From the NCBI GenBank assembly GCA_025353585.1, contig JANXOM010000084.1:1-47842 (forward strand): a stretch of DNA of 47,842 bases, written 5' to 3'. Below, piece by piece: positions 22,613 to 31,394 of this stretch. The first letter of the stretch is position 1. Every line of letters starts with the position of its first letter. A program made the translations under genes and the position numbers. The notes below the pieces were generated by a model. The model made no database searches. It saw only the letters and a program-made list of their open reading frames with translations, and was not told the origin of the DNA. This DNA comes from Deltaproteobacteria bacterium. Its GTDB lineage: Bacteria; Myxococcota_A; Polyangia; Haliangiales; Haliangiaceae.

Positions 22613-24595
22613 GTGAAGCGCCTCGCCGTCGTGACCGTGCTCGTGTCGCTCGTGTCCGTGCTCGTCGCCGCGTGCGGTGGCGACGACACCGGCACCACCC
22701 CCAACACCAGCGGCATTCCCGACGAGTGCAACCCGCTCGGCGGTCAGGGCTGCCTCCTGCCCTGGCCGTCGATGGTGTACGCGACGGCGGACACGACCGC
22801 GGCGACCGGCTTCCGCGTGGCCCTGCCGGTCGAGGCGATGCCGGCGAACGTCGACCCGACGCCGATCAGCCCCGCGCCGTTGAACCGCTGGGACGGGTTC
22901 TCGCCGTCGGGCCCGATCCTCGTCGCGTTTCCCGGCGGCGTGGCGATCGACAACCTCCCGCCGTTCACCGATCCGGACAAGTCCCTCGCCGCGGACTCGC
23001 CGATCGTCCTCGTCAACATGACGACCGGCGTCCGCGCGCCGTTCTTCGCCGAGCGCGACCAGAACCAGACGGACGTCACGAAGGGCGACCTCATCATCCG
23101 GCCGCTCGTGCGCCTCGACCCGGGCGCGCGCTACGCGATCGCGATCCGCAACACCGTGAAGGCGGCCGATGGCAGCGCCATCGCCGTGCCCGCCGCGTTC
23201 GCCGCGATCCGCGACGGCAAGCCGTTCGGGCACCCGAGGTTCGCCGCGCTCGCCGCGCGCTACCCCGACATCTTCACCGCGCTGACCGCGGCGGGCGTCG
23301 ACAAGTCCGAGCTCCTCCTCGCGTGGGACTACGTCACCGCGTCCGACGCGTTCCTGCAGAACGACATGACGGTGATGCGCACGGCGGCGCTGCCCGCGAT
23401 CGGCGCGAACGGCGCGAACCTGACGTTCACCGCGACCGAGCAGACGGAGACGCCGCAGAGCTACAAGCGCTACCTCGGCACGTACACCGCGCCGGACTTC
23501 CTCACCGACGGCGAGAACGACACCTCCGTCATCCGCCGCGACGCGAGCGGCAACCCGACGCTCATGGGCATGCGCAACGCGAACTTCGCCGCGATCGTGC
23601 CGGCGTGCGTGGCCACGCAGCCGCTGCCACGCCCGACGATCATCTTCGGCCATGGCCTGTTTGGCTCGTCGGCGGAGTACCTCGACGACTCGTTCGTGCA
23701 GGACCTCGCCGAGGAGAAGTGCTTCGTCATCATCGCCGGTGACTGGATCGGCCTGACGTCGCGCCAGCTCGCGCTCGCCCCGCTCGCCGTCAACGACATG
23801 AACAAGGCCTACGAGATCACCGAGAAGCTCGGCCAGGCGCTCATCGACTTCATCGCGCTCGAGAACGTCGCGCGCGGCAAGATGGCGAGCGCGCCCGAGT
23901 TCAAGTTCAATGGCACGCCGGTCATCGACACCTCGAAGATCTACTACGTCGGCGGCTCGCTCGGCGGCATCATGGGGAACGCGTTCCTCGCGTACGACCC
24001 GAACATCACGCGCGGCGTGCTCGCGGTGCCGGGCGGCGACTGGTCGCTCCTGCTCGAGCGCAGCAACGCGTGGCACGCGCTCATCGGCGCCGCGCAGGGT
24101 AGCTACACCGATCCCGCCGTGTACGAGCTCCTCGTCTCGTTCATGGGCATGGCGTTCGAGCCGTACGATCCGATCACCACGGCCGCCCACGTCATCAAGG
24201 ACCCGCTGTTCGGCGAGGCCAAGAAGACGATCATGATCTGGTACTCGATCGGTGATTGCCTCGTGACGAACATCTCGACCGAGGTGATCATGCGAACGAT
24301 GGGGATCGGCATCCTGACGCCGACGGCGAAGACGCCGTGGGGCATCACGCCGGTCGCGAGCCCGACGGACAACGCGGCGATCATCTTCAACGACCACCCC
24401 ACGCCGCTGCCGCCGGACACGAACGTCGCGCCGGCCCAGGACAACGGCACGCACTCCGGCATCAACCGGAAGCCGGCCGCCCTGCGGTTCGTCGAGGGAT
24501 TCTTGCTCCAGAGCACGATCGTGCCGGAGTGCCTGGCCAACGGCTCCGACGCGGTCGCGTGCGACTGCCAGGCCGCTGGCGCTCCCTGCGACTGA
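22613..24595 (+). CDS. Lipoprotein alpha/beta hydrolase (Bacterial virulence factor lipase-like)
   Basis: A 660-residue lipoprotein from a GTG start (MKRLAVVTVLVSLVSVLVAACGGDD style signal, Cys 21). The N-terminal 300 residues are a beta-rich region (PILVAFPGGVAIDNLPPF, GDLIIRPLVRLDPG) typical of large secreted lipases of this type. The C-terminal half is an alpha/beta hydrolase with oxyanion motif FGHGLFG (345-351), nucleophile elbow GGSLGG (Ser 449) and candidate His in the HSGINRKP region. DCLV in the SIGDCLVTN strand may give the acid. The end is Cys-rich (CLANGSDAVACDCQAAGAPCD). It is probably an esterase or lipase on the outer face of the cell; the substrate is unknown. It stands alone, with about 110 bp to the next gene. 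Confidence 0.78.
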   Translation: MKRLAVVTVLVSLVSVLVAACGGDDTGTTPNTSGIPDECNPLGGQGCLLPWPSMVYATADTTAATGFRVALPVEAMPANVDPTPISPAPLNRWDGFSPSGPILVAFPGGVAIDNLPPFTDPDKSLAADSPIVLVNMTTGVRAPFFAERDQNQTDVTKGDLIIRPLVRLDPGARYAIAIRNTVKAADGSAIAVPAAFAAIRDGKPFGHPRFAALAARYPDIFTALTAAGVDKSELLLAWDYVTASDAFLQNDMTVMRTAALPAIGANGANLTFTATEQTETPQSYKRYLGTYTAPDFLTDGENDTSVIRRDASGNPTLMGMRNANFAAIVPACVATQPLPRPTIIFGHGLFGSSAEYLDDSFVQDLAEEKCFVIIAGDWIGLTSRQLALAPLAVNDMNKAYEITEKLGQALIDFIALENVARGKMASAPEFKFNGTPVIDTSKIYYVGGSLGGIMGNAFLAYDPNITRGVLAVPGGDWSLLLERSNAWHALIGAAQGSYTDPAVYELLVSFMGMAFEPYDPITTAAHVIKDPLFGEAKKTIMIWYSIGDCLVTNISTEVIMRTMGIGILTPTAKTPWGITPVASPTDNAAIIFNDHPTPLPPDTNVAPAQDNGTHSGINRKPAALRFVEGFLLQSTIVPECLANGSDAVACDCQAAGAPCD

Positions 24596-24704
24596 GCAAG
24601 ACGCCGACGGTCGATGCAATGCACCAACCGTGGCGGTGGAGCGTGCTCTCGGGCACGTAGTTTCCCCGCGCGCGTGAGACGCGCCTCGTGTTATTCCGCG
24701 TGCC

Positions 24705-26636
24705 ATGCGTAGCTTGCTCCTCGCGTTCGCCCTCGGCTCTCTCGTTGCCTGCGGCCCCGGCTCTCGGCAACCCGGCCAGGGCGATGATGACGCTGGTGGC
24801 GTCGTCGATGCGCCGGCGCCCGCATGCTCGGCGGGCGCACACCAGTGCCTCGGCGCCACGTACCAGCAGTGCACCGGCGGCCAGTGGACGACGGACATGG
24901 ACTGTCCGATCGCCTGTGACGAGGCGCTCGGCTGCGTCGCGTGCACGCCGGGTGGCATGACCTGCGGCAGCGGCGACGTCCATTCCTGCGACGCGACCGG
25001 CAACGTCGGCCCCGTCACCACGGCCTGCACCGGCGCCACCGTCTGCGAGGGCGGGGCGTGCGTCGATGCGTGCGCGGCGGCCGGCTCGAACCGCAGCTAC
25101 GTCGGGTGCGAATACTTCGCCGTCGACCTCTCGAACGCCGAGGAGGTCATCGGCCTGCAGGGCGATGACAACTGCGCCGCCACGCCGGGCGTCACGAACC
25201 TCACGATCAAGGTCTGCACGAACAACGACCCCGCGAACGACCTGGTCCAGCCGGACGTCGCCGGCCTCTGCGATCCGCCGAACGACACGTGCCCGTCGGG
25301 CTATCCGTGTACGACCGCGGCCGTCTGCGTGCTGGACGCGCAGCACGCGCCGTTCGCCGTCGTCGTCTCCAATCCGCAGGCCCGCGCCGTCAACGTCACC
25401 CTGACCGGCGCGAACGGCGCGACGATCACCGTCTCCGTGCCCGCGGGCGGGGTGCTGCCGATCGAGCCAAATATCGCCCCGAACACGATCCCCGACCAGT
25501 CGGTCGACAAGGGCACCGGCAAGACGAGGGCGGCCTACAAGATCACCTCGGACCTCCCGATCGTCGCATACCAGTTCAACCCGCTCGACAACGTCGACGT
25601 GTTCAGCAACGACGCGTCGCTCCTCATCCCGACCGCGACGTTCGACACCGAGTACTACGTCATGAGCTGGCCGACGCTCGATCGGCGCGCGCAGGCCCCC
25701 GGCGCGCATGACTTCTACGGTTACCTGACGGTGGTCGCGTCGAAGGACAACACCGTCATCGAGGTGACGCCGACCGCCGCCATCCAGGCCAGCGCCACGC
25801 AGACCACGATCGCGGCCGGCACGGCAACGCAGTTCACGCTCGACGCGTTCGAGGTGCTGAACCTCGAGGCGCAAGGCCCGGCCGGTGACCTGACCGGAAC
25901 GCACATCACCTCGGTCGACGGCACGACGACGTTCGGCGTGTTCGGCGGCCATGACGCCGCAGACTTTGGCGAGGAGACGCCGCCGGACGCGAGCCACACG
26001 AACGGCCCGTGCTGCGCCGACCACATGGAGGACATGCTGTTCCCGACCTCGACGTGGGGCAAGACGTTCGCGATCGCGCGCAGCGCCGAGCGCGCCGGCG
26101 AGCCCGATCGGCTGCGCATCCTCGCGCAGAAGGACGGCACCACGGTGCAGTTCTCGCCCGCGCCGAGCCAGGGCACCTGCGGCACGCTCGCGAAGGGCGG
26201 CTTCTGTGAGGTCCGCGTCGCGGTCGACACGGCGGTCACGGCGAGCGAGCCGGTCCTCATCGGCCACTTCCTCGAGTCGTCGATCTGGCAGGACCCGTTC
26301 TTCGGCGACGTGATCGGTGACGGCGATCCGTCGATGTCGATCGCGGTGCCCGTGGAGCAGTTCCGCACCGACTACATCCTCCCGGTGCCGGCCGCATACG
26401 ACAAGAACTTCCTCTCGATCGCGTCGGGCAGCAGCGGCACCGTCCTCGTCGACGGCACCGCGGTCACGATGTCGCCGTTCGGCGGCGACTACCGCTCGGG
26501 CCGGATCCCGGTGCAGCCGGGCCAGCACCACCTGACGTGCCCGAATGGCTGCGGCGTCGAGGTCTACGGCTACTCGAACGCCGTCAGCTACATGTTCGCC
26601 GGCGGCCTCGATCTGAAGCAGATCGTGATCAACTAG
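24705..26636 (+). CDS. IgGFc-binding-type surface lipoprotein
   Basis: A 643-residue lipoprotein (MRSLLLAFALGSLVACGPGS, Cys 16). Residues about 40-125 form a Cys-rich stalk (CSAGAHQCLG, YQQCTGG, CVACTPGGMTCGSGD) of the kind common in myxobacterial surface proteins. From about residue 130 the sequence matches the IgGFc-binding N-terminal-type domain: GCEYFAVDL, AFAVVVSNPQARAVNV-like text, PIVAYQFNPLDN, SLLIPTATFDTEYYVMSWPT, GHDAADFG, CCADHMEDMLFP, GKTFAIARS, and a C-terminal ending VSYMFAGGLDLKQIVIN. The family name comes from human FCGBP; in bacteria the ligand is unknown, though adhesion is usually supposed. A small GCGCGT/ACGCGC hairpin precedes the gene at 24670-24684. Confidence 0.8.
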   Translation: MRSLLLAFALGSLVACGPGSRQPGQGDDDAGGVVDAPAPACSAGAHQCLGATYQQCTGGQWTTDMDCPIACDEALGCVACTPGGMTCGSGDVHSCDATGNVGPVTTACTGATVCEGGACVDACAAAGSNRSYVGCEYFAVDLSNAEEVIGLQGDDNCAATPGVTNLTIKVCTNNDPANDLVQPDVAGLCDPPNDTCPSGYPCTTAAVCVLDAQHAPFAVVVSNPQARAVNVTLTGANGATITVSVPAGGVLPIEPNIAPNTIPDQSVDKGTGKTRAAYKITSDLPIVAYQFNPLDNVDVFSNDASLLIPTATFDTEYYVMSWPTLDRRAQAPGAHDFYGYLTVVASKDNTVIEVTPTAAIQASATQTTIAAGTATQFTLDAFEVLNLEAQGPAGDLTGTHITSVDGTTTFGVFGGHDAADFGEETPPDASHTNGPCCADHMEDMLFPTSTWGKTFAIARSAERAGEPDRLRILAQKDGTTVQFSPAPSQGTCGTLAKGGFCEVRVAVDTAVTASEPVLIGHFLESSIWQDPFFGDVIGDGDPSMSIAVPVEQFRTDYILPVPAAYDKNFLSIASGSSGTVLVDGTAVTMSPFGGDYRSGRIPVQPGQHHLTCPNGCGVEVYGYSNAVSYMFAGGLDLKQIVIN

Positions 26637-26667
26637 CGGCCTGCGGGGCCGACGGTTGGTGCGTCGC

Positions 26668-26871
26668 CGGTTCGGGCGTTGCCTTACCGCAGAGTCAAAG
26701 AGGACGCGGAGATCGGAGGAGCCGAGAACGGAATGGTTGCCGTGTTCGGGCAGCCGGCCGCGCTGGGACTGTCCTGCGGTCCGGGCTGCCCGAACGCGGC
26801 AACCCCTCTCGTTCCGACTCTTCTGCTGTCCGCGTCCTCTTTGACTCTGCGGTAAGGCAACGCCCGAACCG
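26668..26871. mobile_element. MITE-like element with perfect 43-bp terminal inverted repeats
   Basis: The arms 26668-26710 and 26829-26871 are exact reverse complements over 43 bp (starting CGGTTCGGGCGTTGCC). The inner sequence is a further imperfect palindrome, including TTCGGGCAGCC against GGCTGCCCGAA, so the whole 204 bp could fold into one long hairpin. It encodes no transposase, and no clear target-site duplication is visible. It begins 32 bp after the IgGFc-type gene. I infer a non-autonomous mobile or REP-like element. Confidence 0.75.
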
Positions 26872-26887
26872 TAGTGCGGCGCCCCGC

Positions 26888-26985
26888 TACGGCAGCGCCT
26901 GGGCGGCCGCGTCGAGGGCGGCGGCCATCTCGGCCGCCGAGTGGTAGCGGTCGTCCTGGCGCTTCTCGAGCGCGCACGCGAGCAC
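26888..26985. repeat. 98-bp direct repeat, copy 1 (orphan 3' end of kinase gene)
   Basis: Identical over 98 bp to 27249-27346, which is the true 3' end of the Ser/Thr kinase gene. This orphan copy encodes the same last residues ([20 protein letters not shown] and on to ALP) on the minus strand but has TAG rather than TAA as stop and no kinase upstream of it. The palindromic element separates the two copies. Confidence 0.95.
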
Positions 26986-26992
26986 GACTAAA

Positions 26993-27234
26993 CCGGGGAC
27001 GCTGTCACGTTTGTCAACTCTGGCTTGACCCACAAGCCAATCGATTACAGCCACTTGACTGGGGACGCTGTCAATTCTGTCAACTCTGCGACGGGCATCG
27101 CTTCTGTCCGGAACTCGGACAATTGCTCGCGTCGTCGCAAGAGTTGACAGACGTGACAGCGACCCCAGGTAAGTAATCGCAGTTGTTGAGGTTGTGTCAG
27201 AAGCCAGAGTTGACAAACCTGACAGCGTCACCGG
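26993..27234. mobile_element. Full palindromic element, about 242 bp
   Basis: A two-armed palindrome centred near 27113. Its outer ends are CCGGGGACGCTGTCACG on the left and, reverse complemented, CCGGTGACGCTGTCAGG on the right, and each continues TTTGTCAACTCTGGCTT. A second inverted motif (GACGCTGTCAATTCTGTCAA against its partner near 27140-27165) lies inside. The centre is a small stem, TGTCCG-GAACT-CGGACA (27105-27121). The half copy at 8834-8965 shows the element is dispersed. There is no open reading frame of its own. It is flanked by the 98-bp duplication, which suggests that its arrival or rearrangement duplicated the end of the neighbouring kinase gene. Confidence 0.8.
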
Positions 27235-27247
27235 GGCCGGGGGGCGG

Positions 27248-28099
27248 TTACGGCAGCGCCTGGGCGGCCGCGTCGAGGGCGGCGGCCATCTCGGCCGCCG
27301 AGTGGTAGCGGTCGTCCTGGCGCTTCTCGAGCGCGCACGCGAGCACTGCGTCGAGCGAGGCGGGCAGGCACTCGTCGCGCGAGCGCAGCGCCGGCGCCTC
27401 GGTGTTGAGGTGCATGTCGATGAGATCGAGATCGTGGTCCGCCACGAACGGCGGCGCGCCCGTCAGCATCTCGAACAGGATCACGCCCATCGCATAGAGA
27501 TCGCTCCGCTGGTCCGGCGGCTCGCCCCGCAGCCGCTCGGGCGCCATGTAGCGCAGGCTCCCGACGACCGTGCCCTGCAGCGTCAGCTTCGTCCCGCCTT
27601 CGAAGCTCGCGAACCCGAAGTCGATGAGCACCACGCGCTCGACCGGCCCTGGCGATGGCTCGAGCATGATGTTCGCGGGCTTGAGGTCCCGATGCAGCAC
27701 GCCGGCCTCGTGCACCGCCGCCAGCCCGTGCAGCGCCTGCCAGCCATAGCTCGCCGCGCGCCGCGGTGGGATCCGGCCTTCATCCTTCACCACCCCGCGC
27801 AGCGTCTTGCCGCGCAGGAGCTCCACCGCGAGGTACGGCTCGAGGCGGTCGGTCACGCCGTTCGCCAGCAGCGCCGCCACGTTGCGATGCCGTAGCCGCG
27901 CCTGCACCTCGCCCTCGCGCGCGAACCGCTCGCGGGCCTCGCGATCCCCGGCGACCTGCCGCTTCAAGATCTTGAGCGCCACGTACGCCGACGTCGTCTC
28001 GTCCAGGGCGCGATAGACCTCGGCCATCGCGCCCTTCCCGATCTTCTCGTCGATCCGGAAGCGGCCGCCGATCACCTCGCCGCGTCGATCGGCCGCCAT
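27248..28099 (-). CDS. Soluble Ser/Thr protein kinase, kinase domain only
   Basis: A 283-residue protein that is little more than a kinase domain: GKGAMAEV (21-28), Lys 43 (VALKILKR), HRDLKPANI (Asp 138), DFG 160-162, [11 protein letters not shown] and the C-lobe end [14 protein letters not shown]. All catalytic residues are present. Unlike the two kinases at 9-13.5 kb it has no transmembrane segment or sensor domain, and it ends abruptly after the C-lobe. Most myxobacterial kinases continue into a linker, so the C-terminus may have been cut. The stop lies at the junction with the palindromic element, and a copy of the gene's last 98 bp sits beyond it with a different stop codon. It is divergent from pyrB across 38 bp. 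Confidence 0.9.
   Translation of the reverse strand: MAADRRGEVIGGRFRIDEKIGKGAMAEVYRALDETTSAYVALKILKRQVAGDREARERFAREGEVQARLRHRNVAALLANGVTDRLEPYLAVELLRGKTLRGVVKDEGRIPPRRAASYGWQALHGLAAVHEAGVLHRDLKPANIMLEPSPGPVERVVLIDFGFASFEGGTKLTLQGTVVGSLRYMAPERLRGEPPDQRSDLYAMGVILFEMLTGAPPFVADHDLDLIDMHLNTEAPALRSRDECLPASLDAVLACALEKRQDDRYHSAAEMAAALDAAAQALP
27249..27346. repeat. 98-bp direct repeat, copy 2 (genuine kinase 3' end)
   Basis: The partner of 26888-26985, with 100% identity over 98 bp at an offset of 361 bp. It covers the last 32-33 codons of the kinase gene. The lack of any difference between copies points to a recent duplication. Confidence 0.95.
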
Positions 28100-28137
28100 C
28101 GCCCCCGCAGGCTAACACCTCTGCTATATCCAAGCGC

Positions 28138-29109
28138 GTGTCGCGCCACCTCGTGAGCATCGCCGACCTCGACGCCGCGGAGATCACACGCATCCTCGAC
28201 CACGGCGAGCGTTACCGCGCCCTCGCGGACGAGCCGATCAAGAAGCTGACGACCCTCAAGGGCCGCACGATCATCAACGTCTTCTTCGAGAACTCGACCC
28301 GCACGCGGACCTCGTTCGAGCTCGCCGCGAAGCGCCTGTCCGCCGAGGCGATCAACATCACGTCGTCCGGCAGCTCCGCCGCCAAGGGCGAGTCCCTCCT
28401 CGACACCGGCAAAAACCTCGTCGCGATGCACCCGGACGCCATCGTCATCCGGCACATGTACGGCGGCGCGCCCGCGATGCTCGCCAAGGCCCTGGGATGC
28501 GCCATCGTGAACGCCGGCGACGGCCAGCACGAGCATCCGACGCAGGCGCTCCTCGACGCCGCGACCATCCGCCGCGCGAAGGGCAAGCTCGCCGGCCTCG
28601 AGGTGGCCATCGTCGGCGACCTCGCGCGCTCGCGCGTCGCCCGCAGCAACATCCTCTGCCTCGCGAAGATGGGCGCGCGCGTTCGCCTCGTCGCGCCGTG
28701 GACCCTCATCCCGCGCGGCCTCGAGCTCATCGGCGGCGACGAGACCCGCGAGCGCGTGCGCGTCACCACGCGCCTCGAGGACGGCCTCGACGGCGCGGAC
28801 GTCGTCATGATGCTCCGGGTGCAGAGCGAGCGCGGCGAGGGCGAGGCCCCGCGGTTCCCGAACACGCGCGAGCTGTCGCGCACCTACGGCCTCTCCGAGC
28901 GCACGCTCGCCTACGCGAAGCCGGACGCGATCGTCATGCACCCGGGCCCCATCAACCGCGGCGTGGAGATGTCGCCGCTCGTCGCCGATGGCCCGCGCGC
29001 CGTCATCCTCGAGCAGGTGAGCTGGGGCGTCGCGATCCGCATGGCCGTGCTCGAGCGCGCGGTCCTCGGTCTGGGCGGCCTCGGCGGGCCCGCGCAGGCC
29101 GCCGCGTGA
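28138..29109 (+). CDS. pyrB: Aspartate carbamoyltransferase catalytic subunit (PyrB)
   Basis: A 323-residue enzyme that joins carbamoyl phosphate and aspartate in the second step of pyrimidine synthesis. It has the carbamoyl-phosphate motif [20 protein letters not shown], the aspartate-loop region and [11 protein letters not shown], all expected of an active subunit. The start is GTG at 28138. A TATATC hexamer lies only 8 bp upstream (28125-28130), so the transcript may be leaderless or start further up. No pyrC or pyrI follows; instead the stop overlaps the start (GTGA) of an ABC transporter ATPase gene, an unusual partner. Confidence 0.96.
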   Translation: MSRHLVSIADLDAAEITRILDHGERYRALADEPIKKLTTLKGRTIINVFFENSTRTRTSFELAAKRLSAEAINITSSGSSAAKGESLLDTGKNLVAMHPDAIVIRHMYGGAPAMLAKALGCAIVNAGDGQHEHPTQALLDAATIRRAKGKLAGLEVAIVGDLARSRVARSNILCLAKMGARVRLVAPWTLIPRGLELIGGDETRERVRVTTRLEDGLDGADVVMMLRVQSERGEGEAPRFPNTRELSRTYGLSERTLAYAKPDAIVMHPGPINRGVEMSPLVADGPRAVILEQVSWGVAIRMAVLERAVLGLGGLGGPAQAAA

Positions 29110-30086
29110 CCCGCCTCGCGCTCGCGGTCACCGGCGTCACCAAGCGCTTCGGCAACCACGTCGCCGTCGAGGACATGACGTTCGAGGTGCCGCGCGGCTG
29201 CGTCTACGGCATCCTGGGTCCGAACGGCGCGGGCAAGTCCACCACGCTGCGCATGATCAACGACATCATCGCGCCCGACGCCGGCTCCATCACCATCCTG
29301 GGCGACCTCGCGCCGGGCCCCACGGCCGCGCAGCGCATCGGCTATCTCCCCGAGGAGCGCGGCCTGTATCCGAAGATGCCGGTGCTCGGCATGATCCAGT
29401 TCATGGGCGAATTGCGCGGCCTCTCCGCCGCCGAGGCCCAGCGCCGCGCGCACGTCTGGCTCGCGCGCCTCGGCCTCGAGCAGTGGGCCAAGAACAAGGT
29501 GCAGGACCTCTCGAAGGGCATGCAACAGAAGGTGCAGTTCGCGACCGCGCTGATCCACGACCCCGAGCTCGTGATTCTCGACGAGCCGTGGAGCGGGCTC
29601 GATCCGATCAACGCCGAGGTCCTGCGCGAGACCGTCGAGGAGATCCGCACGAGCGGGCGGACCGTCCTGTTCTCGACGCACCAGATGGAGCAGGCGGAGA
29701 AGGTCTGCGACGCCGTGTGCATCATCGCGCGCGGCCAGAAGATCCTCGACGGCAAGCTCCTCGACATCAAGCGCGCCGCGGCGGGCGAGGGGCGCATCGC
29801 GCTCGCGTTCACCGACGACGCGTCCCGGGCCGCCGCCGAGGCCCCGCTCGCCGATCGCGCGCTCGTGGCGTCGCGCGAGGCCCCGCGCGGCGGCGAGGTC
29901 GCGGACTACGAGGTGCAGCTCGCGGCGGGCATCCAGTCGCCCCAGCTCTTGCGCGTGCTCGTCGACGCGGGCGTCGGGCTCCGCCGGTTCGAGCTCGTCG
30001 TGCCGACCCTGCACCAGATCTTTGTCGATCGGGTCGGCGCCGATGCCGCCGTGGCCGCGCGCCGCGAGGAGACCGCTCATGCATGA
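29106..30086 (+). CDS. ABC transporter ATP-binding protein (ABC-2/NatA-like exporter)
   Basis: A 326-residue ATPase starting at GTG 29106, overlapping the pyrB stop. Walker [10 protein letters not shown] (about 38-46), signature [10 protein letters not shown] and Walker B LVILDEP with the D-loop SGLDP are intact, followed by [10 protein letters not shown] with the switch His. The C-terminal about 90 residues ([20 protein letters not shown]) resemble the DUF4162-type extension of NatA-like exporters. It overlaps the start of the permease gene by 8 bp (30079-30086). The pair should form an inner-membrane exporter of the NatAB/ABC-2 kind. Larger in-frame starts back to 28497 lie within pyrB and are rejected. 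Confidence 0.92.
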   Translation: MTRLALAVTGVTKRFGNHVAVEDMTFEVPRGCVYGILGPNGAGKSTTLRMINDIIAPDAGSITILGDLAPGPTAAQRIGYLPEERGLYPKMPVLGMIQFMGELRGLSAAEAQRRAHVWLARLGLEQWAKNKVQDLSKGMQQKVQFATALIHDPELVILDEPWSGLDPINAEVLRETVEEIRTSGRTVLFSTHQMEQAEKVCDAVCIIARGQKILDGKLLDIKRAAAGEGRIALAFTDDASRAAAEAPLADRALVASREAPRGGEVADYEVQLAAGIQSPQLLRVLVDAGVGLRRFELVVPTLHQIFVDRVGADAAVAARREETAHA

Positions 30087-31332
30087 CGCCCGGCAGATGT
30101 TCGTGATCGCGAAGCGGGAGTTCCTCGAGCGCGTGCGTACGAAGTGGTTCGTGCTCATCACGCTGCTCGGCCCGATCGGCATGGTCGCGATGGTGGTCGT
30201 GCCGGTGCTGATCGCGAGCACGGGCTCGGCGGGCACGCGCGTGGCGATCGCGGACGCGCAGGGCACGCTCGGCCCCAAGCTCGGTGCCGAGCTCGAGCTG
30301 GCCATGCAGTGGAAGGTCGAGACCGTCCCCTACGCCACGACCGATTCGCAGCTCCGGGCGCGCATCGCGAAGAGCGAGCTCAACGGCTTCCTCCGCATCC
30401 CGTCCGATGCTCTCGATGGTGGCGAGATCGATTACAGCGGCGACAACGCGAGCAGCCAGGCCATCAACGCGATCCTCGGCTCGCTCGTCACGACCGCCGT
30501 GCAGTCGGAGCGCGGCGCGCGCATGCATCTCACCGCCGCGCAGATCACGGAGCTCGTGACGCCCGCAAACTTTAAGACGCGCCACACGACCGGCGACAAC
30601 GAAGGCTCGTCGGGCATGGCGACCTACATCATCGGGTACATCCTCGCGTTCACGCTCTACCTCGTGATCACGCTGTACTGCGTGAACGTCATGCGCAGCG
30701 TCGTGCAGGAGAAGACGAGCCGCGTGATGGAGCTGATGTGCGCGGCCGCGAAGCCGCGCGTGCTGCTCGGCGGCAAGATCCTCGGCGTCGGAGGCGCGGG
30801 CCTCCTCCAGGTGACGGTCTGGCTCACGATCGGCGCGGTCACGCTCGCGTATCGCGACGAGCTGCTCGGTCTGTTCGGCGTCCACGGCATGGGCGCGGCG
30901 ATCCCGTCGCTCACGATCTCGCAGATCCTCGTGTTCATCGCGTACTTCATCGTCGGGTACTTCTTCTACTCGTCGCTGTTCGCGGCGGCGGGCGCGATGG
31001 TCTCGTCGGAGCAGGACACGCAGCAGGTCGCCATGCCGATCACGCTGCTGCTGCTCATCGGCACGCTGTGCATCAACGTCATCGCGAACGACGCGCGCGC
31101 CAGCGCGGCCGTGACGATGACGAACATCCCGATCTGGTCTCCGCTGCTCATGCCGATGCGCTACGTGCTCGGCGGCGCCACGCTCGGCGAGGTGGCCATC
31201 TCGCTCGGGATCCTCCTCGCCTCGACGTTCGTGATGGTCGCCATCGCGGCGCGCATCTATCGCGTCGGCATCCTCATGTACGGCAAGCGCCCCTCGCTCC
31301 GCGAGGTCATCCGCTGGGTCCGTCACGGCTGA
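30079..31332 (+). CDS. ABC-2 family permease (NatB-like)
   Basis: A 417-residue integral membrane protein. TM1 follows [25 protein letters not shown] large extracytoplasmic domain of about 150 residues (VAIADAQGTLGPKLGAELE to KTRHTTGDNEGS) comes next, then five more hydrophobic segments (MATYIIGYILAFTLYLVITL, GAGLLQVTVWLTIGAV, LVFIAYFIVGYFFYSSLF and others). EKTSRVMELMCAAAKP matches the cytoplasmic coupling helix of ABC-2 permeases. The start ATG 30079 overlaps the ATPase stop. The substrate is unknown; sodium export (NatAB) is the best-known case. Confidence 0.88.
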   Translation: MHDARQMFVIAKREFLERVRTKWFVLITLLGPIGMVAMVVVPVLIASTGSAGTRVAIADAQGTLGPKLGAELELAMQWKVETVPYATTDSQLRARIAKSELNGFLRIPSDALDGGEIDYSGDNASSQAINAILGSLVTTAVQSERGARMHLTAAQITELVTPANFKTRHTTGDNEGSSGMATYIIGYILAFTLYLVITLYCVNVMRSVVQEKTSRVMELMCAAAKPRVLLGGKILGVGGAGLLQVTVWLTIGAVTLAYRDELLGLFGVHGMGAAIPSLTISQILVFIAYFIVGYFFYSSLFAAAGAMVSSEQDTQQVAMPITLLLLIGTLCINVIANDARASAAVTMTNIPIWSPLLMPMRYVLGGATLGEVAISLGILLASTFVMVAIAARIYRVGILMYGKRPSLREVIRWVRHG

Positions 31333-31394
31333 CCTGTCCTGTTAAGGCGGGCGAGAGACTGGAATCGGCCGACGAGGCGCTCTAATATTTGAAG

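Noticed and set aside
26537..26947. Plus-strand frame downstream of the IgGFc-type gene
   Set aside because: It runs through the 43-bp inverted repeats and overlaps the end of a real gene; no protein features.
26887..27231. Minus-strand 114-codon frame that ends like the Ser/Thr kinase
   Set aside because: It is the 98-bp duplicated 3' end read together with translated palindromic element; it has no kinase core and no independent start.
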